From Vombatus ursinus (Eukaryota; Chordata; Mammalia; Diprotodontia; Vombatidae), in NCBI RefSeq assembly GCF_900497805.2, contig NW_020954557.1, positions 2,823,416-2,887,415 on the forward strand: DNA of 64,000 bases. Reading direction: 5' to 3'. The position numbers were made by a program, and so were the translations under genes. The notes under the pieces were generated by a model. That model had not been told where the DNA came from and made no database searches. It saw nothing but the letters and a program-made list of their open reading frames with translations. Positions 35,701-50,600 of the stretch are shown piece by piece. Each line of letters starts with the position of its first letter. Positions within the stretch are counted from its first letter, which is position 1.

Positions 35701-38700
35701 CCTTGGGCTGCCAAAAGTTCAGTCTATTTCCAAATATCTTTTACCACTATCTTGCCATGGAATCTGAAATCCTTGTCATTTATATAATTTTACAGGCTTT
35801 CTGGAGACATGGACATTTTTATATGTCATGATGTTGCATATATAAACCAAACAATTTCAAATACCTACTATTTTTCTAACACTCCACTAGCTAAAATCAC
35901 CCAGCTTACACATTAGTAGGGATAAATTTGTCTGATTAACTCAGTAATACTTCTTGTCACCCTCGCATAAAGTAGGGTCTTAAGTGAGGAGAAGACCTCT
36001 TCCCACCTTCCTTTGACTACCCCTATATGGTATCCCATCAGCCCAGGATAGCATTCTTTGTTCCTTTTCTTATTTTAACTCTCATCCCCCACTCCTTCAG
36101 TTCTATATCCTATTTCCTCACAGCCCTTGTCTGTTCTAAGTGAGAAGTCCGTGATAATGGACAAACCACACAAAATAATACCTAATAATGAACTGGCCAT
36201 ACAAAATAATTCCAAATAGTGTGGTAGATGGTATGCTATGGTAGAGATAACATAAGACTGGAAATCAGAAGACCTAGATCCTAATTCTGGCTATGCCTAG
36301 GTGTCTAATTAACTGGCGAGGACCTCAGTTTCTTTCTAGGCCTCAGTTTCCTCATCTGTAAAATGAGAGAGTTGAATTATATGATACTTAAGGTCACATA
36401 CATCTCTGAAATTCTACATAAGATTTTTGAAAATGAGGGAAAATCAGGAATAGATTTGCCCAGCTATAGTATGACATCACAGTAGACAGCTGGAAGATTT
36501 CGTGAATAGAATGGATGCTTGGCAAGGGCGTCAAAAGGAGTGGGTGAATACCAAAGACAAATTTTTCCAACTTCAAAGTTTTGTCTAGAGCTGGCCCTGG
36601 TCTTCTCAATCTTCAGGAAGGCCTTACACAAGAGAAAAGACATGGCTGCCTACAAATGTGATTTTAGGAACATCAAGAATTCTCTTCCTTCACACCCCAG
36701 CCCCGCCACCTCCTCCCAAGTAAGAGTCTTGAAATTCCATTACTAAGAATCATTTCTTTGATTTATAGCTTTGCCCCCTGTTACAATGCAATTACTCTTA
36801 GAAGAAGTAATATGTGAAACCTGACCAGATATTTGTATTGACACTTAATGTTCATGTGTATATCTGATACTACTTGGTAAAAGAAGAGTGGGGAGAGGGC
36901 ATGAGAGCCCTAGGTACCAGAGGAAGGCTAAATAAGAATAAGAATAGCAAGGGGTCCAAAGAGGAGGCTGGCCAGCCCCACTCACTTCCCAACTGAGTGT
37001 AGAGCAGGCCCCTGCGTGTCTTAGATTATCCAAACACTGCCTCTAAGGGTCATCTTAGAAAAAGTGAAGCTTCTGTTCCAACATATCAGCTCCAGTGTCA
37101 ATGTTGTTATTGACTAAGAGAAACAAAGCTGATTGGAAACAAAGACACGACTGATGGAACTTAACTGCAGCTGGAATAATGGGTTTTCTCTGGAGAAGTT
37201 AAGGGGGGGGAGGGGAGGGGGGGAATGACTAAAGCAATTATTAAAAGTGTATATATTTACCTTTCTCCATGAATCTTTATGGAGCCTCCATTATTATCAA
37301 ATAGATGTAAACCACATGAGACTTGCAACAGGGACTCTATGTTTGATTTTATCGAAAGCTGAACAAGTTTTATAAAATAGGCATAACCATTCTACTTACC
37401 TGTTCGGGACGAAGGACTCCCATCAAGTTATGTAACCATTTCAGCTTTTTGTTGCGGATATCACAAGGGTACAGGCTCAGGTCTCTTACAACAGGCACAG
37501 GTGCTAAGCACCTGTCTCCCTGTTTAATAAGTTTTAACCAAGTATAGTTGAATTGTTGGGACTGTGGGAATAATGAGTAGGTTATCATCAGAAATAATCA
37601 CCATCACCAGAAAGTTTGTTTTGTTCACCTACCCACTCCTCAATACAACTGGTTCCTATTTGCACATGGGTAACATAAAGGCATGTCCTGTTACATGCTT
37701 TTACCATCATATGAAATTTCCCAATGCCTGGATTCTTCCATAGCCCCACCCTCATTTGTACCAAGTATTTCAATGACTATGTATCAGGTGCTAGGGAGCA
37801 GTACCAGTTTAAAGAAATATAGTCCTGGGAGAGAGGTTCATCTTTTCAATTCTGATTGCATGTTTTACCTGCCGCCTGCCTGTCCAAACTCCTAGGGCTC
37901 CGGCTTCTGCTAATTTGCATGGCTAGGAAGGGATGAATTTACATGCTGCAGACTGACTCTTTCGAAGTCCTTCCCAGCTCTAGCAGCCTATGACTCTAAA
38001 GTAGGCCAGTGACCAGCTGCTGCCAAAGCTTTAGCTCCTCTTCTGTATGCCCCAAAGAGCTTCAGTAAGGGAGCTATCTATCTCAGAAGATTGCGTGGTG
38101 TGAGCAAGAAGAGGAACTGTCTCGTAAGGCTATAGGTTAGTGGTAAAGGAGCATTGTTCTGAGCCTCATGGACAGAAAGAAAGGGGATTTTGGATGACGT
38201 GAGTCTAACATATTCTTGGGATTTCCATGATTCATCATGCTCTTGAATTTGTTGCCAGAATATAGCAGTTAGTTCACCAAGGGTCGAATTGGGCATAAGT
38301 CAATCATGATTACATTGCAAAATTTTCCTCTTCTACTTTGATAAGCAAGAGCTGCTTGCAAACTGCTTCCTCTGGTTTCTTATCCCTTCTGTCCCTCTCT
38401 CAGATCACCCTCCCAAACCACTCCCCCTCTCCAATTAGAGAAGAGAGATTACAACCTAAGGCCCATCTTTCTCAGATTACATGAGGAGCAACCTGTAGGA
38501 GGCTCGTGATCTTCATTTTGAGAAATGGAAATAGGTCGAGCCTTACATAGGAATTTTTTCATCCCAGAGCAAGTGTCATAAACCCAGAGCAAATGGCTCA
38601 AATTTCACCCTCAGTTGATTGGGGTGGGATGGGGAGCAAAAAGAGTCAGAATTCCTTTGGGATACCTACAAAAGGCTGATGCTTGGGAAACCATCAGAGA

Positions 38701-41700
38701 GGATCAGAGAGAGAGAGAGACAGGAAAGTAGCTCTCCCCAACCAGCTGGTAGCATCCTATTTTAACTGGTTTATTTTGCTAATTCAGTTCTGAACTCTAT
38801 TGTTTCTTTTAAAGGCTAATTGTCAGTTCCTTCTAAATTTGGTGCCCTGGAGAAAAGCCCCAATCATCCTGCCTTAGTCTTTGCTCTGCGAATAGGTTAT
38901 GATTCTGAAATTCTAAACTCTTTTTTAGATTTAAATTTGAGAGGGGGTATATTGAAAATAGAAATAATTTGGTCTGAGAATCTTGTATTGGGAAAATTTT
39001 TTTTCATATTTTTGGAGCCAAAAAAAGCCTGAAGACCTGATTTCACTCATGTTCCTTCTTCCCATTTCTACCTGTGGATCAAGGGTTATTCTAGTTTAAT
39101 CCTAGTTAGCTGCTCATTCTGCTTACTTAGTAACATAGAGCAAAATTATTATTAAGAGTCACCTAGCAGGCTGTGTTGGGGACAGGGAAAAGAGACCATT
39201 CAAAGTTTCCACCAGAATCAAGAGAGTTCTTGACCTTTCTCTAACCCATATTTCATTTGGCAGAGTTTATAGTAGGGGATCCCCACCATGACTCAGGGTC
39301 TGGGATTTCCTTAACATTCCTAAGGCAAGGACATGGAGGGAATCAGAACAGTGCGTCAATGATTGGGACATGGGATTTTCTCAGCTGCTAAGGAGCCCAC
39401 TTGTGACTTGGTGATGTGATCAAAGTGACTATGACCTTTTGACAGGAGTCACAGGCTTAGTATATGCACACATGGTTCCTATGGTGGATGGAAAGCCAAT
39501 GATTCATTTCTCTAAATGAGTGAAGGGCCACAATCTTAACCCATAAGTCTAAGTAAGCATTACAGAAAACCCTGTTACAACATACCTTGCTACCACCATC
39601 ACACTCTTCCAGAACAGCTGTGGTGTTCTCAAGAGAAATGCATTTGCCCAAGGCTATGTTAATTATCTGGAAAACAAAACTTAACTGTGAATTTAGAAAA
39701 ATCAGCCCATAGTGTAGTATAGACATGTGAGCGCCACAAGAAAGCACCTGGAGTATAACCTTGCAATGAGGCTAACAGGTAGCTAAATGAATTGTTTAGC
39801 GCTATATGTTTTTACTGAGCAGAGATGTAATATAATCTAGCCAAAGTACAGCTGCAATCTGTCAATTTAGGCTTGGTGTGATTCAGTCCCAGAGCCTACA
39901 AAGAGAAGCTTTTAATTAACCCTTGCCTGAGACATGGAAGAGAGCATGGGCAAAAGGCAGGATAGAAAACATATTTTTCCAAACACAGTTCCTTCACTGC
40001 ATACATTAAAAGTCTGGACACCGACTTAGAATTTTAGCCAAACCGAAAGTTACAGATTTGAGAACAATGCGCCCTGGCTGATCTCTTTTTACCATTTGAC
40101 TTGCCTGGGTACTGATTCATAGTGGAATTGGTTCCTCTAACCTGGTAGCAAAAGACAGAGGATTCCAAGTCAAGCACTTTCTAAAGTCTCAAGTTAGATA
40201 AAATTCGTTAAGCAAGGATCATAGAAGCTAATACAGGATAGGGTCCTTAAGTCACCTCCTTGGCAGGTCTTTTGCTTGAGAATAGATTTAAAGAGCTCAG
40301 AGATGAGACAGATCATCACTTAATGCAGAAAGGTGAAATCTCCTTTGTTGTCTCCCTTGTTACACATTCCAGGGTAGCAATGATGGGAAGTTAGGTTGAT
40401 AGGACAACCTGGACATAGGGCAGTTAGGAGGGACAGTGTGTAGTATTGGATTTGGAGTCAATAAGACCTGAGTTTGGATGCTGCCTCAGAAACGTAGAAG
40501 TGAGTCACTGGGAGAGTCACTAAAATTCCCAGACTCAGTTTTCTTACCTGTAAAATGGGGGTGATGAGAACACCTACCCTTAAAGAAACAACTATCCTCC
40601 CAGTCCCCTAGGCTCTTCACCTAGATGTTATCCTTGACTCTTAATTATCGCTCACTCCTCATATCGAATCTGTTGCCAAGGACTTTCAATTTCACCTTTG
40701 AAACATCTCTCTCATATTCTTTTTCTCTCTTTTGACCTTGCCAGTACCCTGGTATAGGCCCTCATCTCCTCACACTGAAATATTGAGATAGTCTGATGGG
40801 TGGCCTGCCACAAGCCTCTTCCCACTCCAGTCCATCCTCCATTCAGCTGCCAAAGTGATTTCCCTCAAGTGGTTTGACCTACTCAATGAACTTCACTGGT
40901 TCCCCATCACCTCCAGGATCAAATACAAAATCCTCTGATGTTCAAAAACTTTCATCATCTAGCTCTCCCCACACCTCCCCGGTGTTCTAATACTGTATCG
41001 CCCTTATATCCCCCCTTTCCCCCACGTTCTGGTCTTCTGGCTGTTCCTCAAACAAAACACTATCTGGCTCTGAGCATTTTCAATAGCTGTCCCCCATGCC
41101 TAGAATGCTCTTTCTCCTCATTTGTGCCTTCTGGCTTCCTCCCAGTCCCAGCTAAAATCCCACCTTCTATAAGAAGCCTCTCCCAGCACCTCTGAATTCC
41201 AGTGCCTTCTTGTTTGAGCATAGTTGTTTGTGAGCTGTCTCTCCCTTTAGAACGTCAGCTCCTCTAGGGCAGGGATTGTCTTTTGGCTTTCTTTGCTTCC
41301 TCAGTGCTTGGCATCTGCCTAGCACGTAGTAGGTGCTTAACAAATACTTATTGCCTGCCTACTTCAGGGAGTTGGTGTGAGGGTCAAATGAGACAACATA
41401 CATGAAGCACTTTGCAAACCTTAAAATGCTTTATAAATGCTGATTGTGACAATTCTATCTGAGGGGTGGAGTGACATGGTGAAAAAAACCCTGGATTTAG
41501 AATTGGAAAGCCTAGTTTTGAATCACAGCAATGCTATGTGAGCTTGGGCAAGTCAGTTAACCAAATCTGGGCCTTAATTTCTTCATCTGTGTTTTTTTCA
41601 TGCCTAATTTTCCTTGAGACATGTTGTATCTTGTCTTTCACATTAGACTGAGAGCTCCTTGAGATTAGGGACTGTCTTATGACTTCTTTTGTATCCTCAG

Positions 41701-44700
41701 TGCTTAGCATAGTGCCTGGTACATAGTAGATGCTTAATAAATGTTTATTGACTGACTGAATTTATTTTTATTTCATTCTTGTTTCTTGATTGTCACTTTG
41801 ACCCTCTATTCCTTAATTTTTCTGTAATAATGCTGTGTCTGAAACCTTGAACACTAGAAACTTCTATTCCTTTTAGAACCTCACTTTTCTACTGGCAACA
41901 TCATTGGTGGAGAACCATTCAGATATGTCTAAGACTCTTGCCTCTACCCATAACTTCCCTATACTCCATAAATTCTTGGACCCAAGGTGGTTTATCTGGA
42001 GGTTAGTTCTCTTAAATTGGCTTAGCATTTTGCAGATCAGCTTGCAACCCTAGCATGAAGGTCCTCTTGTAGACCTAGTACAGTGCTTAATTTATAGCCC
42101 CATGTTGAGGGAAGGTGCACTGCACGTAGAAAAGGTATCAGCTATTAGGAAGAACGGCCAGATAGTGTTGAGGCTGTGAATGCCAAGGTTCTAGGAGCCC
42201 CTTCTCTATGGGACTATCACTGATCTTCTTTCCATTGTAGCCTGGAGACTATTGCATCCCAAACCTTGACCTGATATGTTCTGCTTCCACCAGATTCTAG
42301 TTGCTTTTCTTTTCACTATTCATTGTTCACTGCTAGGTGGTATAGAGGATAGGATACTTGACATGGAGATGGGAAGACCTAACTTCAAATCCTGCCTCAC
42401 TTAACCAGTTGGGTGAATCAGTTGACTTCTTTCAGCCTTAGTTTCTTCATCTGTAAATTGAGAAGGCTAGATTTAATGGAGTCTATGTTCAACTTATTCC
42501 CTGGATTGTTCCATTTCCTCATCTGCAGCCTTGACCCCTTTCAGATGACTTGATCCTGGAGCTGGTTTTTTCAATGGGTGAGTCCTCAGCTGGGACTGCA
42601 GTTTCTTGAGGGAGCCTAGGGATCACTCATGCAACAACCTTGACTCATTACAGACTGAGGATTTTTTTCTGAGAGGTTGAGTGACTTGCCCAAGTCATAT
42701 AGCCAGTATGGGATTTGATGAGATTTGAACCTGGGTCTCCTGAATATAAGTCCAGCACTATCTAATGTGCTTCTTGTAGAGAGGAAATATAGCATAATGT
42801 GACATTTTCTTGGTGTGGTTCATGGGTCACTGGGAGTCCCTGAGATTCTTTCAGGAACTCTGCAAGGTCAAAACCAATATGTTATTTATCTATTAAAATG
42901 CTCCTCCCTTTTCCAACTACTTAACTATGTGAGGATGGATTTTCTTCATGTACTTTGATATCATGACAGCTTGAATACAGAAGGAAATATGAGAATCCAA
43001 CTGTCTTCTATTAAGCCAGATATGAAAGAGATTTGCAGAAATATGCAAAATAATACCACTCTTTTCACTGATTTTTCTTTTTTTTAAAATAAAGTCATTT
43101 TTCATTGAAAATGTTATTTATGTTAACATGTAATAGGTTTATTATTTTTAAAAGAATTAATATATTTTAAAATTGGATGAGTTTCTAATCCAATAAATAT
43201 TAATAGACATAACCAATATAAACAAAAGCTCTTCGGAAGGTCCTCAATCATTTTTAAGAGCATAAAAGAGTCCTAAGACCAAAAAGTTTGAGAACTTCAG
43301 GGATGGTAGAAAGGATCCTAGATGAGGAGTCTGGAAACCTGGGTGCTAGTCCTGGCTTTGCTAATAAGATATATGAAATTCCTTGGGGAATTAAATTCTC
43401 CCTTCTCAATGGCCTCATCTGTAAGATGAGATTTGAGGAAATAACATCTCTAGCACTATAATTCTTTGATCATTCTTGTATTTGGCCTTTAGATGAGCAA
43501 ACTTGAAATATGTCTAAGTCTCCCAATAGACTTTTAATCTCTCAACTAATATAGAGAGATTATCGAGGCCTTTTGGTAAGCTGGTTAGCTAGTGAAGTCT
43601 GGAGAAGGCATGGTAAGTTGGTCTAAATCAAACCTATTGATTCATCAAAGATTTCTTCTAAGCTAACTGAGTAGGACCAAGAAAACAAACAAATTAATTT
43701 CCTGGAAATTACTGACATGGAGATCTGATTATGAACACAGGATGTTGAGGGGTATTTGGATTGTGGTCTAGTGAGGTGGAAATTGATAAAGCCAGGCTGG
43801 CATAGTTTTGCTTTGCCCTAGGAGTATATTCTAGGAGAGGGGAAAAGATTCCAGCTAAACTTAAGTCCCCCACCTCTGAATGGGTTTAGTCTTTACTTTG
43901 TTTTCCTTATCATCAATTCTCTTCATTTCTTTGAGCCTCAGTTACCCTGGCTCTAAAATGGGAATAATAAATCATTACCTACCTCACAGGGCTGTTGTGA
44001 AGAAAAGAGCTTTGGAAACTTCATGAAGCCAGAGAAATGGGAATGATTATTATTGTTATTCTGCATGGTTTCTGCAATTTATTTCCTTGTATATTTGTGG
44101 GGGGGGCCAAAAAGGTGGGAATAATTTGTTGCTTCTCTTGCCTTTATCTAAAGCCTTATTTAACCTCAATATTGCCCAAAGGAATCAATCACTCTTCACT
44201 TTTCTGCAGCAGACCTGTAAGTCTCAAGAAAAAAAGAAAGTGAATAAACCCATTTCAAGTGGGGACCAATAGGATACAGCTTCCTTGTAATTCAGCCCAC
44301 AGTAAAGTTGGCATAAACACTATTTCATAGAACCATAAAATTTTGAATCTGAAAGGAAACTTGGAGGTCACATTGGCTAAATCTCTCAGATTAAAGATGA
44401 AACTGAGGCCTACAGGAAGTGACTTCTCCAATGTCACTGACTTAGTGAAGAGTCAGGACTACAGGACTAGTAACTGGATTTCTTAGGCAAGTAATCTTTC
44501 CATTTGTCAGCAGCTTAAACTGATATAAATACAAAGTTCCAGTCCCTTTTCATTACTCAAAATTGGCCATCAAAACTTAATAATTTACTTCAAGTAAAAA
44601 AAAAATGTATTCTTTAAAAAAAAAAAAAGCCTTCATTGGTTTTAACATTCTCTTGATGGACAAGAGAAGAGAAATGTGGGAACAGGAAATGACATGTGGA

Positions 44701-46965
44701 ATCTCTTTGCTTCGAATTCTTTAGTATAGTATATCCTAGATGAAGGTCTAGCTTAGAAAAATAGTAGATTAGTATCACACTTAAAGAAGGAAGACAGAAG
44801 TACCTCCTACTGTCCAAGATCTTTACTCAGAGAAACCAGCACAGTAACAACCAGTGAGGGAGATGCTCCTGGGAGAAATGTATAAGGGGAAAAAAATCTC
44901 AGAATCAGCTTTTTGAATGATTGTTTCATTTTTGTTATATATGGTTTGTATGTTCAGGCACCATTTTCTAAAGTTAGGCCTGTTGCCTATAAAAGACAGA
45001 TCTCTAGTGTCCTCTAGTGGTGAAAGTCTGGTAATGTTCCTTCAGGCGATGCTGGAAACTAGAATTCTTGAAGATGATCAATATCATAATGTGAGAAAAA
45101 TGGGAAAGTTAGAGTCATGATCCATGAAGTCCTGGTTGGAGCCCTGTTTCAAAATTAGAATATGATTTTTGGGCTGTTTTGCAACATTTTAAGGGTGTTT
45201 CCTACAACATTGTGATTTTTTTCTTTTACAAAATAGCATCCACATAAATGACAGAAACCTACAAGTCCTTAATGATCAGCTGCCTTCTATTTGTTTTGTA
45301 TATTCTTATATAGATATTTGTTGTCTTCCAGATTTAGAAAGCAATCTCTTCAAAGGCAGGGATTATTTCCTTCTTGCCTTTCTATTTCCAGTGCCTGACA
45401 CAGTGCTTGACCTGAAGGAGGCACTTAAATGTTTATTGATTGGTGGGCTTTAAGCAGCTAGGTAGCACAGTGGATAGAGTGCTGAGCCTGGAGTCTAGAA
45501 GACTCATCTCCCTGAGCTCAAATCCGGCCTCAGACACCTACTAACTGTTGGACCCTGGACAAGGCACTTAACCCCATTTGCTTCCCTTTCCTTATCTGTA
45601 AAATGAGCTGGAGAAGGAACTAGCAAACCACTCCACTATCTCTGCAAAGAAAATCCCAAATTGACTGACAGAGTCAGACACAACTGAAATGATAAAACAA
45701 CTACAAACTTGTCTTATATGCCATATTATATGTGTGAATAAATCACGTTATAGACTTTTGGAACAGTTGAATTGTATATAGCAGAACAAATGTTTAGATG
45801 TTCACCCTTATTACCTTTCCCTTTTCTTCTCCTGGATTTCTATTACCTACTGCTAGCAAATGCCTAGGCATGATGGTAGTGGTGGAGGCTTCATGGAGAC
45901 TCAATCTTTGTGGCTAGTCTCTTGGAACTGGGCATGGTCAGTCGTATGGGGTGGAAAGAGGAGAGGAAGAGGGGCTGCTGAGTTTGTGTATTATGAAAGA
46001 CTGAGTAAATTCATTCCCAAAGTGATCAGAAGTACTATTTACTTTCCAGGAAAGCTCTTTGAAAACTGTGAAACCTTTACAGAATGTGAGCTATGGTTAG
46101 AAAGAAAAATGCCATTGGCCAGAAGGAATGGCAAAACTTTCATATTCCTGGATACCGAGATGAATCATTGCACTCATGTTCCAACTTGGATAACCTCCTT
46201 AAAAAAGTAAATTATCTGAAATCAAAGCCCAGAAGAGAAAAAAAAAACAAGCAAATATTTGTAAATAAAAAGGAAATTGGGGATTAAAAATAGGAAAAAA
46301 AAAAGGAAACCAGGCTGATGAAGAATTATATTTTCTTGTTGATCATGAATTTAGAGCTTTTAGAAGGGACATTTGAAGCCAGCTAGTCTAACCCCCTAAT
46401 TTTGCAGATGAAGAAACTTAGGACCAGAGAGCTTAAGTGATTTGTCTGAGGTCAGATAGGTAGGTGCCTGATTCAGGTCTAGTGACTTCAAGATCAGCAT
46501 GCTTTCTTTTGTATAACACTGCCTCTTGAAGCTTGGCCATACGTTTGTTGTTGTTGTTGTTGTGTTGTTTCAGCTGTCTGACCCCATTTGGGGTGTTCTT
46601 GGCAAAGGTACTAGAGTGGTTTGCCATTTTTCTGATCCAGTGGATCCATTTTGTCAGGCAATCATAGATTAAGTGACTTGCTCAGGGTCACACAGCTAGG
46701 AAGTATCTGTGACTAGATTTGAACCTAGGACTTCCTGACTCCAGGCTGTGTTCTATCTACTGAGCCATCGGCTGCCTCTGGCCATATGTTTAACTACTCT
46801 AATTTTCTTCTATGTAAATTTAAAACACAGACAGACACATTGTGAAAAGAATCCTAAATTACTGGCATGTACTAAAGGCCCTCCCCTTATATTTCTTCCC
46901 TCATTGTTTATACTTCCCATTATGGATCTGCACTCTAGCCAAGTCTTGCTTGTTCACTTACACCT

Positions 46966-47003
<38 letters not shown>

Positions 47004-47595
47004 CATCATCTTCAACATCATCACCACTAAGATTTACATAGAAGTTTTAAGATTTGCGAAGGCCTTTATAATATGCTGACTCATTTGATCCTCATAGCAA
47101 CCTTATGAGATGGATATTAATATTAATACCCATTTTATAGATAAGGAAACTGAGGCTGAGGCTGAGGGATGTTCAGTGTTGCCCAGGGTTACAGAGCTCG
47201 TGTGAGAGGTAAGACTTCAACTTGGATTTTCCTAACTCCAAGTCCTGCACTCTATCCATTCTGCCACCTATTTGTCACCTTTGTCATCTGTGCCTTGGAA
47301 ATCCTTCCCCTTTCTCTGCCAAACTATATTCCTCCCCTACTTCCAAAGCCTGCTCAAAATTGACCTCTTTCATGAAGACTTATCTAAGTCTACTTCAGTT
47401 TCACTACTTCAATATTGGATGTTCTTTCTGCACTAATGTATATGATTTGCAAGATAATCATTTGCATTTTCTCTTCTGTGCAAATATTGGTGTGTGTTCA
47501 GTATGCATGTATTTTTCATGTCTTTTTGACCTTTCTTTCCAATTGGAGGCAAGTTACATCAAGGAAAGCATTTTATCCTTTGATCCTGGATCAAG

Positions 47596-47639
<44 letters not shown>

Positions 47640-50600
47640 ATATGTGTGTGTAATGTGTGTATACATATATATATACATATATATGTATATATATATATAT
47701 AAATAGAGAGAGAGAGATCCTAAATCACCTACAAAAGTCTTTTACTAATGCCTCATCATCATTATCATCATCATAAGTGGCATTTATATAGTTCTTTAAG
47801 GATTGGAAATTGCTTTACTTATATTATGTCATTTGATGATCACAATAACCCTAGGAGACAGATGTTATTATTATTCCCATTTTGCAGATGAGGAAATTGA
47901 GTCTGAGAGGTTAAATGACTTGCTCAGTGTCACACAGCTAGTAAGCACCTGAGGCAGAACTTGAACTCAGGCCTTCCTGATTTCAAACCAATGTGCTATG
48001 TACTGTACCACCTAGATGATTTATCATGGCCTATAGGTATCTGAGCCTGAGAAGGCTAAGCCAAGAATAGGTAAGCTCTAGAGATCCTACCAAGCTAGAA
48101 AGGTTTCTAGTATAGCTCTGGTGATGGACTCTACATGGATGCTGTTCATAAATTTGGAAAGGCTCATCATATTTTTTTGCTTTACTAACTCATGAATATT
48201 ATCTATTAAGGCATGGAATGAGTATGCTTTAAGTCAGAAGAGGGAGAACCTACATGAAAGAAAATCATTGATAGTGTTTTCTGGTGTGTACTCAATACAT
48301 TTTAGTAATTAGGCCTGGACTATGCTTAAATACCATAATGTGATCTTACTGTAATTCAAACTTACCACCCCACTGGCTCTCACAATAGGAGCTTCTATGT
48401 CTGGGAAGACATTCTCTAGGTACCACTTGAAACTTTTGCACCCCAGTTTTTTCCGGAGTTCTCTTTGTTGAGTGAGGTTTCCGACATTCAAACTTTGGTC
48501 CAAGAGACGGTAACCATGGCTATAGAAAAGCTCTTTGTATTCATCTAACCAGACCTCAGCCACCCGAATCAAGTTCCTCTCTATGGTTTTAACTCGATTT
48601 TCAGGGAAAGAGTATGGATTGTCTTTCCTGAAGATGTGGCCCACTCGGGAACAGGGAATGATTTCAATTTCTCCTCCACACATCCACACCTGGGGTAGGA
48701 TGATGATAAAAATTTATTATTTAGTGGATAATAGGAAAACAAAATAGGAAAACAAAATTTTTAATAAATACACACTTATTTATATCCTGAAAGTATATGT
48801 GTTTTAATGCATTTTGTATTGATTCTCTATATTATAGAACAGAGGCCCTGAGCATATAACTATTTAGTTAATACTGTTTGATGATGATATATGTTTCTCA
48901 AAAATGAATAGTTGCTGTAATAAAATCTATAGGTTTAATTTTTAGTGCACAGATAGCATTGGAACATTATTATTATAATTCTATTCTTTGGATTTGTGCT
49001 GAGTGGGCATTTTATAGATACACCCAGATATTCAACAGTTCAATAACTTAAAATCCTTGATTGGGGTCCAAGTTGGCCAACAACAAACAAATAAGCAAAT
49101 TAACTTGATAGTCTGAAGTTATATGCAGTATCCTGAATGGCATTTAGTATCATGCACAGATTTCAAAACATTTTATGTATGTTGGCAAAAATCTGTATTT
49201 TATTAATTCTCAAGTTGTAGTCACTGAGACATAAGAAATGGAAGGACTTTCCTAAAAATTGATGATGACAGGCAGTATTGCTCCCAATTCCCAATCTACC
49301 ACATACAAACATTAACCCAGGTCTAGGGCTCCTTATATAATTTTGAAGTGTCTTTTCCAGTAGCCATTACTATTTTCAATAATGCCAACAAAATAGAATC
49401 AGGTAAAAATCTGCCAAAATAGAAAAACTGGAAATGCAACTTGAGCCAGGCTTGGCAATACCTTGAATGAAAGCTCCATATTTTCACCACCCCAAACGTC
49501 AAGGCCAGGATCATATGTTCCAAGTTCAAAAAAATATTTTTTATCAATAGAAAATAATCCACCAGCCATGACTGGACACCTAAAAATGAAAGGACTGGTT
49601 TTAGAATTAAATTCTTTGGAATATGAAGAAACCTACCATTCTGGCAATAGTTGTGCTCAAGATTAAAAATCTTGGGACAAATAAGTAATGAACCTGTTTA
49701 AGACACTCTCTTCTGGTGGCAGGTGACTACAATAGGAACCTGATGGAGGTTCTGCTTCACATGTTGTCAAGTTGAAGCACTGATTGTGTCAAGATAGGGA
49801 AACTTTGACCTCGACCTGGGTGAGGTGGGGGGGGGGATTCTTAGCAGACACTAACTTGGTTGTTGTAGTTGGAAAATAGCAGTATTGATTTTCAAGTGAG
49901 ACAACAGCAAAATCAATAATACTGAGTTCAAATCTATCCTGAGACACTTACTAGCTGTGTAACCATGGATAAGTCACTTAACCTCAGTTTCCTTTGATTT
50001 CCTCAACTATAAAATGGGAATGATAGTAACACCTACCTGGTAGAGTTGTTGTGAGGATCAGATGAGATAATATTTCTAAAAAGTGCTTAGCACAATGTCT
50101 GGCATATAGTAGGCACTTCATAAAGGCTTATTCTTTCCCCCCACCCTTCCCTTCCTTAATACCTTTAAAGTTTTTAAAGCAGTTTTATTCTCCTATGGCT
50201 GTCATATGAATTTGTTTGTGGAAATGAAGGGGTTCAAGGTAGCAACTCAGAATCAGGTCTAAAAGGGATTTTTCTTAAGTAATCCCATTATCAATGTAAT
50301 AGATAGAAGGAAATGATGTAAACTGTGAGACACCACACTATAAGCTTTAAAACTTTAGCACCATCTGCGTGCCAAGATAGGGGAGTACAAGGAGCAACTC
50401 CGTTGAACTCTCCCAACATTCCTTTCCAAATAATTGAATTCCTCAAATAAAATTTTGGAGCAGCAGAGCCAACAAAAGGTCAGAGTGAGACATTTTCCTA
50501 GCCAAAGACAACTTAGGAGATTGGTAGGTGAGGTCTGCAACACCAGAACGAGGGCCAGCCCAGAACATTGCAGGAGTATCAGCAGTGTGCCTGGGAGGTG

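Larger units (their letters stand above)
29748..37399 (-). other. GALNT5 last intron
   Basis: A 7.7-kb intron with four plus-strand CORE-SINEs (30183, 31315, 32872, 36218), a LINE-2 tail (33350-33475), a hAT-like element (35308-35540) and a G-run (37203-37223). The stretches 33480-35190 and 36430-37195 are unique-looking with nothing recognised. Confidence 0.8.
39667..48365 (-). other. GALNT5 intron (catalytic exon to first lectin exon)
   Basis: An 8.7-kb intron holding at least 15 repeat copies: LINE-2, CORE-SINE, RTE-tailed SINE and a hAT-Charlie remnant. 39670-40410 and 44480-45340 show nothing recognised. Confidence 0.85.

Noticed and set aside
46748-47041. ORFs with poly-Ser or poly-His
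   Set aside because: Created by a (TCA)n microsatellite.
47222-47702. 143- and 95-codon + ORFs
   Set aside because: They run from a degenerate LINE-2 into (GT)n, giving Cys-Val repeats.
48309-48689. A 126-codon ORF on - that seems to start with a start codon
   Set aside because: The first codon is GTG directly after a splice acceptor. It is the internal GALNT5 exon 48366-48689 plus read-through into the intron.
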